From positions 360,050 to 424,049 of the forward strand of contig NZ_CANNFH010000004.1 of NCBI RefSeq assembly GCF_947503875.1: DNA of 64,000 bases, read 5' to 3'. Positions 10,199-17,131 of the stretch are shown one piece after another. A program made the position numbers and the translations under genes. The DNA is from an uncultured Polaribacter sp. GTDB taxonomy: Bacteria > Bacteroidota > Bacteroidia > Flavobacteriales > Flavobacteriaceae. A model generated the notes under the pieces. It was not told the origin of the DNA. It saw only the letters and a list, made by a program, of their open reading frames with translations, and ran no database searches. Every line of letters starts with the position of its first letter. Position 1 is the first letter of the stretch.

Positions 10199-12661
10199 AT
10201 GAAAAAAACTACTTTGCTATTTTTCCTTTTTATTGCATCAATGCAAATAGCCCAAGTAAAAGGAAAAATTACAGATACAAAGAATGAACCTTTGCCTTTT
10301 GTAAGTGTTTATTTAGATAAATCTGTAACAGGTACTACTTCTAATGATAATGGGGCGTATGTTTTAAAATTAAATAAATTAGGAAAACATACAGTTGTTT
10401 TTCAGTTTTTAGGTTTTAAAACCTTAAAAAAAGAAATTAATATTACCGCTTTTCCTTTTGAATTGAATGTAACTTTAGAAGAAGAAAGCGTTTCTTTAAA
10501 TACGATTACGGTTTCTACAAAAGAAAATCCTGCCAATGCAATTATTAGAAAAGTTTTAGAAAATAAAGAGAAAAACACAGACAAATTTGCCAATTATACT
10601 GCTCGTTTTTACTCTAGAGGTTTAACTAGAATTAAAGACGCGCCAGAAAAATTCTTTGGCCAATCTACAGGAGATTTAGGTGGTGGTTTAGATTCTACAA
10701 GAAGTGGTATTATTTATTTATCTGAAACATTTTCTAACATTTCTTTTCAAAAAAAACCACAAAATTTTAAAGAGAAAATTATAGCTTCTAAGGTTTCTGG
10801 AGAAGATAATGGCATTAGTTTTAATAGGGCAGAAGACTCTAATATTAATTTGTACAACAACAGTATTGCCGTTTTTAACGATTTGGTTTCTCCAATTTCT
10901 AGCAATGCGTTTGGTTATTACAAGTACAATTTAGAAGGTACTTTTTACGATAAAAATAAAAGATTAATTAATAAAATAAAATTAATTCCTAAACGTAAAA
11001 ACGACCGTGTTTTTACCGGTTTTATTTATATTGTAGAAGAGGATTGGGCTTTGTACGGTTGCGATTTAACTACCAATGGAAGTCAAGTAAATATACCTAT
11101 TGTAAACGAGTTAAAACTAAAACAAGGCTATAATTATGCTGAAGAAATAGATGCTTGGGTTTTAATTAGTCAGACTATAGATTTTGATATTTCTCTTTTT
11201 GGTTTTAAGCCAACTGGTAAATTTTCTTATGCCTATTCCGATTATAATTTTAAACCAAATTTTACTAAGAAAACATTTACAAATGAGGTGCTTTCTTTTG
11301 CGCAAAATGCCACTAAAAAAGACACCGTTTTTTGGAATAAATTAAGACCTGTACCACTAACTGAAGAAGAGGTTGCAGACTACAGATTAAAAGATAGTAT
11401 AAAGGTAATTAGAAAGTCTAAAAAGTATTTAGACTCTATAGATGCAAAAAATAATAAATTTGGAATTTTTGATCCTTTTACAGGCTATACTTATAAAAAC
11501 TCATACAAAAACAAGTCTTTTTCTTATAGTGGTCCTTTGTCTAGAACTGGTTACAATACAGTACAAGGTATAAATACATCTTTAGGTTTTAGTTATTTTA
11601 ATGAAATAAATGAACAAGGCAAATGGTGGAATGTTGGGGTAGATTTTGATTATGGTTTTTCAGAAAAAAAATTGAGACCAACCTTTTACTTTGTTAAAAA
11701 ATGGGATAATTTTTCTAGACCAAGACTTACACTTTATGGCGGAGTTACTACCGAACAATTTAATGGTAGAGAACCTATTTTAAAGTTGAATAATACCATA
11801 ACAAGTTTTTTTTATGGAGACAACTATATGAAAATCTATGAAAAATCGTTTGCATCTGTTAGGTATTCTGAGCAAGTTAGAAATGGTATTTATTTTTCTG
11901 GTTCTTTAGAATATGCAAAAAGAACACCACTATTTAATACTACAGATTATTCTTTGGCAAGGGGAGAAAACAAAAACTTTACATCTAACAACCCTTTAGA
12001 CCCAACAGATTTTACAATTGGTGCGTTTACAGAACATACTATTGCCACGTTAAATTTACAAGCAACTTTTGTAATAGGGCAAAAATACTTAACCTATCCA
12101 GATAGAAAAGTAAATGATGGTGGTAGCAAATACCCAACAATGAGTTTAAATTATATTAAAAGATTTGGCGCAGAGAATAACAATTTAAATTCAGATTTAT
12201 TTATAGCAAATATTAGACAAAATTTAGAAGCTGGTAATTATGGTTCTTTTCAATATCATATGAGAGCAGGTGCCTTTTTAAAGCAAAAAGATATTGCGTT
12301 TATGGATAAGTTACAAGTCAATGGAAACCAGCTATTGTTTCCTATAGATAGGCAATTAAATAGTTTTAACTTGTTAGAATATTATAGGTTTTATACCAAT
12401 GATCGTTATGCAGAAATGCATGTAGAACATAACTTTAAAGGCTCTGTTTTAGGTAAAATTCCGTTATTAAATAAATTAAATTTTCATTTAATAGTAGGCG
12501 GAAAAGGATTGCTTATGGCAGACAACAATCCATACACAGAATATTCTGTTGGTTTGGCAAATTTAGGTTTTGGTAAATGGCGTTTTTTAAGAATGGAATT
12601 TGTAAATGCGCGTTATGGAGCAGTAAAAGAAATGGGTTTTGTATTCCGATTAAATCTTTAA
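10199..12661 (+). CDS. DUF5686 outer-membrane protein with carboxypeptidase-regulatory-like N-domain
   Basis: The 820-aa protein starts with a signal peptide (MKKTTLLFFLFIASMQIAQ). A CarboxypepD_reg/CarbopepD_reg_2 beta-sandwich domain follows at about residues 20-105 (VKGKITDTKNEPLPFVSVYL, GTTSNDNGAYVL). The rest is a DUF5686 region rich in alternating hydrophobic beta-strands, ending in ...FVFRLNL with the terminal aromatic-X-aromatic/Leu pattern of outer-membrane barrels. Proteins with this layout are common in Bacteroidota and have no established function. I infer an outer-membrane beta-barrel related in organisation to TonB-dependent receptors but without a recognisable plug. It stands alone upstream of moaD, which begins 10 bp after its stop. 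Confidence 0.85.
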   Translation: MKKTTLLFFLFIASMQIAQVKGKITDTKNEPLPFVSVYLDKSVTGTTSNDNGAYVLKLNKLGKHTVVFQFLGFKTLKKEINITAFPFELNVTLEEESVSLNTITVSTKENPANAIIRKVLENKEKNTDKFANYTARFYSRGLTRIKDAPEKFFGQSTGDLGGGLDSTRSGIIYLSETFSNISFQKKPQNFKEKIIASKVSGEDNGISFNRAEDSNINLYNNSIAVFNDLVSPISSNAFGYYKYNLEGTFYDKNKRLINKIKLIPKRKNDRVFTGFIYIVEEDWALYGCDLTTNGSQVNIPIVNELKLKQGYNYAEEIDAWVLISQTIDFDISLFGFKPTGKFSYAYSDYNFKPNFTKKTFTNEVLSFAQNATKKDTVFWNKLRPVPLTEEEVADYRLKDSIKVIRKSKKYLDSIDAKNNKFGIFDPFTGYTYKNSYKNKSFSYSGPLSRTGYNTVQGINTSLGFSYFNEINEQGKWWNVGVDFDYGFSEKKLRPTFYFVKKWDNFSRPRLTLYGGVTTEQFNGREPILKLNNTITSFFYGDNYMKIYEKSFASVRYSEQVRNGIYFSGSLEYAKRTPLFNTTDYSLARGENKNFTSNNPLDPTDFTIGAFTEHTIATLNLQATFVIGQKYLTYPDRKVNDGGSKYPTMSLNYIKRFGAENNNLNSDLFIANIRQNLEAGNYGSFQYHMRAGAFLKQKDIAFMDKLQVNGNQLLFPIDRQLNSFNLLEYYRFYTNDRYAEMHVEHNFKGSVLGKIPLLNKLNFHLIVGGKGLLMADNNPYTEYSVGLANLGFGKWRFLRMEFVNARYGAVKEMGFVFRLNL

Positions 12662-12671
12662 TTTTGCAAGT

Positions 12672-12914
12672 ATGAAAATAAACACATTGTTTTTTGGAAT
12701 TACAACAGATTTAGTTGGAGAAACTGAGCTGCAAGTTGAAGTAGAAAATGAAATTTCTGTGGCAGATTTTAAGAAAATACTTCAAGAAAAACATGCTGAA
12801 TTAAAAAATATAAATTCTTATGCCATTGCTGTAAATGAAAGCTACGCAACTGATAACTTACTATTGAAAGCAAATGATGTTGTGGCAATTATTCCGCCTG
12901 TAAGTGGTGGCTAA
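12672..12914 (+). CDS. moaD: Molybdopterin synthase small subunit MoaD
   Basis: MoaD is the ubiquitin-like sulfur carrier of molybdopterin synthase; its C-terminal Gly-Gly is thiocarboxylated and donates sulfur to precursor Z in molybdenum cofactor synthesis. The 80-aa protein has the expected length and ends in IIPPVSGG. Its partner moaE lies about 0.9 kb downstream on the same strand, separated by a nuclease pseudogene and a DUF3817 gene on the other strand, so a likely ancestral moaDE pair has been split. A possible -7 element (TAATTTTG at 12659-12666) overlaps the stop of the preceding gene, which would give an almost leaderless transcript. Confidence 0.93.
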   Translation: MKINTLFFGITTDLVGETELQVEVENEISVADFKKILQEKHAELKNINSYAIAVNESYATDNLLLKANDVVAIIPPVSGG

Positions 12915-12974
12915 AAATCCTTTTGAATTTCCCCCAAAGGGGAAGAGCACTTTTTTGACTTGTGTTGTGAGTTT

Positions 12975-13005
12975 TTTGTCATGCTGAACTTGTTTCAGCA
13001 TCTCG
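12975..13005 (+). repeat. Left palindromic terminal repeat of the GIY-YIG element
   Basis: This 30-bp sequence (TTGTCATGCTGAAC...) contains its own palindrome, ATGCTGAA/TTCAGCAT around a 5-bp centre. It is inverted relative to 13341-13371, with only a few differences over 30 bp. The pair brackets the broken nuclease gene. Confidence 0.75.
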
Positions 13006-13018
13006 AACGTCACAATTT

Positions 13019-13323
13019 TTATTTATCTAAACTTTGATATAAATCTTCCCAATCTGGATTTTCTTTTTCTATCAAATTTATTTTCCATTGCCTGTGCCAA
13101 TTTTTTAATTTTTTTCTCTAGTAATTGCATCATTTATATATTGAAATTCTTCAAAATAGACGAGCTTTTTTAGATTGTATTTCGCTGTAAAAACACTTCC
13201 TTGACCATTTAAGTGTCTCTCCATTCAATCATCTATACCTCTTGTAACACCGATATACAAAACACCTTTTGGTTTGTTTGTGAGAATATAAACCCAGTAA
13301 TTGTGATGTTTTCTTTGAGCCAT
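13019..13323 (-). pseudogene. GIY-YIG endonuclease, broken by a stop and a frameshift
   Basis: The minus strand from ATG at 13323 reads MAQRKHHNYWVYILTNKP, then GVLYIGVTRGIDD, then a TGA, then MERHLNGQGSVFTAKYNLKK, LVYFEEFQYINDAITREKN. In the next frame it reads KNWHRQWKINLIEKENPDWE and DLYQSLDK, then a stop. This is the complete fold of a small, single-domain GIY-YIG nuclease (YVYILTN...YIGVT...), of about 95-100 aa. It carries one in-frame stop and one frameshift in an A-run. The paired motifs WVYILTN and YIGVT and the conserved tail NPDWEDLY leave little doubt about the family. Small GIY-YIG proteins of this type are very numerous in flavobacterial genomes. It lies between the two inverted palindromic repeats. 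Confidence 0.85.
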
Positions 13324-13340
13324 TTTAAATCGTAAGAAAT

Positions 13341-13371
13341 TAAGATTCTGAAACGAGTTCAGAATGACAAG
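13341..13371 (-). repeat. Right palindromic terminal repeat of the GIY-YIG element
   Basis: On the minus strand this reads TTGTCATTCTGAACTCG..., nearly the same as the left repeat at 12975-13005. It lies just upstream of the pseudogene start. Each copy could fold into a hairpin. Confidence 0.75.
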
Positions 13372-13377
13372 ATAGCT

Positions 13378-13647
13378 TTATAAATATTTCTTATCCACAT
13401 AAAAAGTTCCAAAAGGTATCACAGAACAAGCCAAAACAATGGCTAATGTTTTAAAACTCCATTTCATTTGTTTTTGAATTACAATGGCGAAAACTATGTA
13501 TAGCATAAACAAAAGTCCATGAGGCATACCTAGCATTTTTACATAAGAAGCATCTCCCTGTAAATATTTTATAGGTACTGCAATAAAAAGTAGCAACAAG
13601 TAAGAGACTCCTTCTAAAAAGCTAATAATTCTAAATGTCTTTTTCAT
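13378..13647 (-). CDS. DUF3817 small integral membrane protein
   Basis: The 89-aa protein has three hydrophobic segments (about residues 8-26, 43-60 and 66-83). It has the DUF3817 pattern: FRIISFLEGVSYLLLLF, a Lys-Tyr-Leu segment, then GMPHGLLFMLYIVFA and a C-terminal SVIPFGTFYVDKK. The family (YdzA-like) is widespread and its function is unknown. The gene lies between the GIY-YIG remnant and moaE, on the opposite strand to moaE. The AT-rich stretch 13648-13788 separates the two. Confidence 0.82.
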   Translation of the reverse strand: MKKTFRIISFLEGVSYLLLLFIAVPIKYLQGDASYVKMLGMPHGLLFMLYIVFAIVIQKQMKWSFKTLAIVLACSVIPFGTFYVDKKYL

Positions 13648-13788
13648 TCTATATTAATTATGGTCAGTTTGAGTTATCACGCATTTAGCGTGATTGTATC
13701 AAGAACTTTCGGTTTTAAAAATTAAATCAAAAATACGAATTTCTTTTCCTATTTTTGTTGAAATTGAAAGGATTTAGAGGTTAAAAAA

Positions 13789-14211
13789 ATGCAAAAAACA
13801 AGTATAAAAATTACTTCAGAAAAATTAGATTTACAAGAATGTTACGCTTTTGTAGAAGATGATGCTTGTGGCGGAATTGCTGCGTTTATTGGCACTGTTA
13901 GAAACGATACAGAAGGCAAAGAAGTGCAACAACTCGATTTTTCTACCTACAAACCAATGGCAATAAAAGAAATGCAGAAAATTGCTGATTTAGCTTTAAA
14001 GAAATTTGATATTAAAAAAATTGCCATTCATCATGCAGAAGGCATGTTGCAAATTAGAGATATTCCTGTAATTATAACGGCTTCTTCTAAACACAGAAAA
14101 AACGCCTTTTTGGCTTGTGAATTTGCAATAGACACTTTAAAAGAAACCGTTCCTATCTGGAAAAAAGAATATTTTACTGATGGTGAAGTTTGGGTAAATG
14201 CGCATCCGTAG
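13789..14211 (+). CDS. moaE: Molybdopterin synthase catalytic subunit MoaE
   Basis: MoaE is the large subunit of molybdopterin synthase and transfers sulfur from the MoaD thiocarboxylate to cyclic pyranopterin monophosphate. The 140 aa show the family signatures GGIAAFIGTVRND (28-40), the HR pair at 102-103, and the lysine-containing active-site segment VPIWKKEYF (121-129), followed by the terminal WVNAHP. moaD is upstream on the same strand. No moaA, moaC or moeA is visible, so the rest of the pathway must lie elsewhere. Confidence 0.95.
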   Translation: MQKTSIKITSEKLDLQECYAFVEDDACGGIAAFIGTVRNDTEGKEVQQLDFSTYKPMAIKEMQKIADLALKKFDIKKIAIHHAEGMLQIRDIPVIITASSKHRKNAFLACEFAIDTLKETVPIWKKEYFTDGEVWVNAHP

Positions 14212-14212
14212 A

Positions 14213-14276
14213 TTTTAGTTTTAAAGTTTTAAAGTTTTAAAGTTGAAAGGTTATAAAGTTTCAAAGTGGTAAAGTT
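14213..14276. repeat. Degenerate 8-bp tandem repeat (TTAAAGTT)
   Basis: Eight successive octamers can be read: TTTTAGTT, three exact TTAAAGTT, then GAAAGGTT, ATAAAGTT, TCAAAGTG and GTAAAGTT. The array begins 2 bp after the moaE stop, between convergent moaE and ctaA. Confidence 0.85.
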
Positions 14277-14340
14277 AAAATTGTTTATTAGTTTATTTCT
14301 TTATAGATTTAAAGGAATGTGATTTTTTTAAAATTTTAAC

Positions 14341-14382
14341 TCAAAACTCAAAACTCAAAACTCAAAACTCAAAACTCAAAAC
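14341..14382. repeat. Heptamer tandem repeat TCAAAAC x6
   Basis: Six exact copies of TCAAAAC run to the first base of the ctaA stop codon. The array is in the 3' spacer between convergent moaE and ctaA, where slippage would change spacing but not coding. Confidence 0.95.
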
Positions 14383-15401
14383 TATTCACTAACTGCTCTT
14401 CTACTTTGTAGCCACAAATAAAACTGTAATCCAAATAAAATAGCACCAGCTAATAAATGTATGGCTTGTGTACCAAAAGGAATTGCGGCGTAATACATTA
14501 AAATACCTGTAATGGTTTCTAAGAAAATTAAGAAAACAATCCAATTTACCAGTTTAAAACCTAAATTTTTAACTTGATTTAAATAGAACATACCTAAGTT
14601 TACTAAAACAATAGCAATGGTAAAAGATCTATGGAAATAAAATTTAAAATTTGCATTCATTAAACTATGATTTTTGTTTTCGAAACCAAATAGTTTTACT
14701 TGCTGGTCTATAAATTGCCTTACTTGTGTGCCCATTGCAATTTGTATCAAAGAAAAAACAACAGAAACTAAAAGTAATTTGGTAAATAACGCATTATATG
14801 TATAGGTTTTAGTGTTGGAAACAATAAACCTTAAACGCAATAAAAGCGCTATTATAATTAAGCCAACTACCATATGAATTGTAATAATAGTAGGTGTTAA
14901 GTTGCTATCTACTACAGTTTTACCTAGCCAAGCTTCAAAAAGCATTAAGAAAAAAGCAATAAAGGCCAGTGTTGGTATGCGTCTGTCTTCTTTTCTAAAA
15001 AGAAAAGCACCATAAACTAAAAATAGAAATACAAAACCAGATAAAACAGACGCTAAACGATTTATATATTCTGTCCAAGTGTGAAATTTATTAAATATAT
15101 TATAGTCATGTTTGGTATACTCAGCCCAGTTTTTGTTGTTAAAAGTACTTTCTGTAGTTACATCATGTTCTGCAACATATAAGGTTTCATCCTTAATAAT
15201 AATGTAGCCTTCTTTAAAAGTTGTGTTTGGTTTCCAGGTTATTTGTTCTTTAGAAGTTGGTGGTATGTAATAGCCAAAACATTTCGGCCAATCAGGGCAT
15301 CCCATTCCAGAACCTGTCATTCTAACAACAGAACCTGCTAAAAAAATTAAATACACCGAAATTATAGCAATTTGAACAACTTTTGGAAACCTTTTTTTCA
15401 T
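14382..15401 (-). CDS. ctaA: Heme A synthase, COX15/CtaA family
   Basis: CtaA oxidises heme O to heme A for aa3-type cytochrome oxidase in the inner membrane. The protein has about eight hydrophobic segments and the family signature GSVVRMTGSGMGCPDWPKC near the N-terminus. Later histidine-containing helices include WTEYINRLASVLSG, TIHMVVGL and QAIHLLAGAILFGL. The open frame extends 18 codons upstream to an ATG at 15455. I chose the internal ATG at 15401 (MKKRFPKVVQIAII, 339 aa) because a good -7 element lies between the two ATGs, so the longer form could not be made from that promoter. The synthase stands alone here; oxidase genes are not in the window. Confidence 0.93.
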   Translation of the reverse strand: MKKRFPKVVQIAIISVYLIFLAGSVVRMTGSGMGCPDWPKCFGYYIPPTSKEQITWKPNTTFKEGYIIIKDETLYVAEHDVTTESTFNNKNWAEYTKHDYNIFNKFHTWTEYINRLASVLSGFVFLFLVYGAFLFRKEDRRIPTLAFIAFFLMLFEAWLGKTVVDSNLTPTIITIHMVVGLIIIALLLRLRFIVSNTKTYTYNALFTKLLLVSVVFSLIQIAMGTQVRQFIDQQVKLFGFENKNHSLMNANFKFYFHRSFTIAIVLVNLGMFYLNQVKNLGFKLVNWIVFLIFLETITGILMYYAAIPFGTQAIHLLAGAILFGLQFYLWLQSRRAVSE

Positions 15402-15416
15402 GTAAAAATCTTTTTG

Positions 15417-15424
15417 CAAAGATA
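15417..15424 (-). promoter_or_regulatory. -7 promoter element of ctaA
   Basis: Minus-strand TATCTTTG (followed by C) matches TAnnTTTG and is 15 bp from the ATG at 15401. It lies inside the longer open frame and decides the start choice. Confidence 0.65.
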
Positions 15425-15786
15425 CCGATAAATAAGTTTTTTTAAAAAACGACATGGCTTTTTTTGCTATGTAAAAATGTTCTAAATAGGCCAGTAAAAA
15501 TGGCGTTTATAAGTAAAGTTAATGTTAATTATTAGTTTATTTTATGTTTAACTATTATTTTAAAAGATTAAACAGGTAATTTTATTTTGTTTGGCTAACT
15601 TTTTTAAGAATGTCAGTAATAGCAAGAACTTTCCGTTTTTTAATCTTGTAATATAATGAAAATCAAATACTTGTAGAAATGTTAAAATTTTATGTTTTTA
15701 AAAATATTTCTACTATTGTTAAAAACTTCAAGGGATTTGTGAATAACTATGGCTTTCATTTTGGAACAAAAATAGCAATCTTTGTA

Positions 15787-15810
15787 GAGGTCGTTCTTAC
15801 GACTTTTTTT
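15787..15810 (+). promoter_or_regulatory. Hairpin plus T-run in the nrdB leader
   Basis: The sequence GGTCGT-tctt-ACGACT can form a short stem (five Watson-Crick pairs plus wobble/A-T extension) followed by seven T residues. It ends 25 bp upstream of the nrdB start. It looks like a weak intrinsic terminator and could act as an attenuator. The rest of 15456-15786 is AT-rich, with no gene I can support. Confidence 0.4.
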
Positions 15811-15835
15811 ACTCACAAATAATACCTTTTTTATC

Positions 15836-17110
15836 GTGGAAATTACTCAAATAATTAAGCGAGATTACCAAACCAGTAATTTCGAACTAGACAAAATTAC
15901 CCGAGCTATAGAAAAAGCAATGCTTTCTGTAGACAATGGTTCAAGAGAAGATGCGCTTGCAATTACAAATATTGTAAACGGTACATTATTAGAGAGGAAG
16001 TTAAAAGAGCCTAATTACGTGCCAACTGTAGAGCAAATTCAAGATATTGTAGAATTTAAACTAATGGACAGTCCTTTTCATGACGTGGCCAAAGCTTATA
16101 TTTTATATAGAGATGAGCAAAACAGAAGTAGAAAAAAGAATATTTTCGAAAAAAGATTAAATCTTAAGCCTTATGATTATCCAGAATTAAACGAGTATGT
16201 AGATGCTATTAGACATTCTTATTGGATACATACAGAATTTAATTATACAAGCGACATTCAAGATTTTAAGGCTGGTTTAGATGAAGTAGAAAAAAGTGCC
16301 ATTAAAAATACAATGTTGGCAATTTCTCAAATAGAAGTTGCTGTAAAAACTTTTTGGGGAGATATTTATAAGAAAATGCCAAAACCAGAAATTGGTTCTG
16401 TAGGTTCTACATTCGCAGAAAGTGAAGTTCGTCATCATGATGCATATTCACATTTACTAGAAATTTTAGGATTAAATAACGAGTTTGCCAACTTAAAGAA
16501 AAATCCTGTAATGATGCGTCGTGTAAATTATTTAGAAGGCGCTCTAAAAAATGTAAATAGCGAAGACAATAAAGAGTTTTCAGAGTCAATAATTTTATTT
16601 TCTCTTTTTATAGAGCATGTATCTTTATTTTCTCAGTTCTTAATAATAATGGCTTTTAACAAGCATAGAAATAAATTAAAAGGTATTTCTAATGTGGTAG
16701 AAGCAACGTCAAAAGAAGAACAAATTCATGGTGATTTTGGTATTGATGTAATTAAAATTATAAAAGCAGAAAACCCAGAATGGTTTGATGAAGCACATGG
16801 TTTATTAGTGCAAGAAACGTGTAGAGAAGCATTTATTGCAGAAAGCAAAATAATCGATTGGATTTTTGAGAAAGGAGAATTAGATTTCTTACCAAAAGAT
16901 GTAATTAAAGAATTTATTAAAAATAGATTCAACAAATCTTTGGCAAGTATTGGTGTAGACCAAGTATTTGATGTTGATGAAGCTTTATTGGCAGAAACAG
17001 ATTGGTTTGATGATGAAATTATAGGAACCAAACACGGAGATTTCTTTGTAAAAAGATCTATCAACTATAGTAAAAGAACTAAAAGTATTACAAGCGATGA
17101 TTTATTTTAA
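15836..17110 (+). CDS. nrdB: Ribonucleotide reductase beta subunit with N-terminal ATP-cone
   Basis: NrdB holds the dimetal/radical cofactor of class I ribonucleotide reductase. The first ~100 residues (ITQIIKRDYQTSNFELDKIT ... VEFKLMDSPFHDVAKAYILY) form an ATP-cone, normally found on NrdA. The ferritin-like domain follows, with ligand motifs ESEVRHHDAY near 195-204 and SKEEQIHGDFG near 293-303. The start is GTG at 15836; no better ATG lies upstream. NrdB proteins with an ATP-cone are known from Bacteroidota (Leeuwenhoekiella blandensis), where dATP inhibits the enzyme by driving NrdB tetramer formation. nrdA follows 21 bp downstream and lacks a cone, which fits this arrangement. Confidence 0.95.
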   Translation: MEITQIIKRDYQTSNFELDKITRAIEKAMLSVDNGSREDALAITNIVNGTLLERKLKEPNYVPTVEQIQDIVEFKLMDSPFHDVAKAYILYRDEQNRSRKKNIFEKRLNLKPYDYPELNEYVDAIRHSYWIHTEFNYTSDIQDFKAGLDEVEKSAIKNTMLAISQIEVAVKTFWGDIYKKMPKPEIGSVGSTFAESEVRHHDAYSHLLEILGLNNEFANLKKNPVMMRRVNYLEGALKNVNSEDNKEFSESIILFSLFIEHVSLFSQFLIIMAFNKHRNKLKGISNVVEATSKEEQIHGDFGIDVIKIIKAENPEWFDEAHGLLVQETCREAFIAESKIIDWIFEKGELDFLPKDVIKEFIKNRFNKSLASIGVDQVFDVDEALLAETDWFDDEIIGTKHGDFFVKRSINYSKRTKSITSDDLF

Positions 17111-17131
17111 ATAACTACTATCTAACTAACT

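Noticed and set aside
14341..14382. A CRISPR-like array
   Set aside because: The repeats are 7 bp and contiguous, without spacers.
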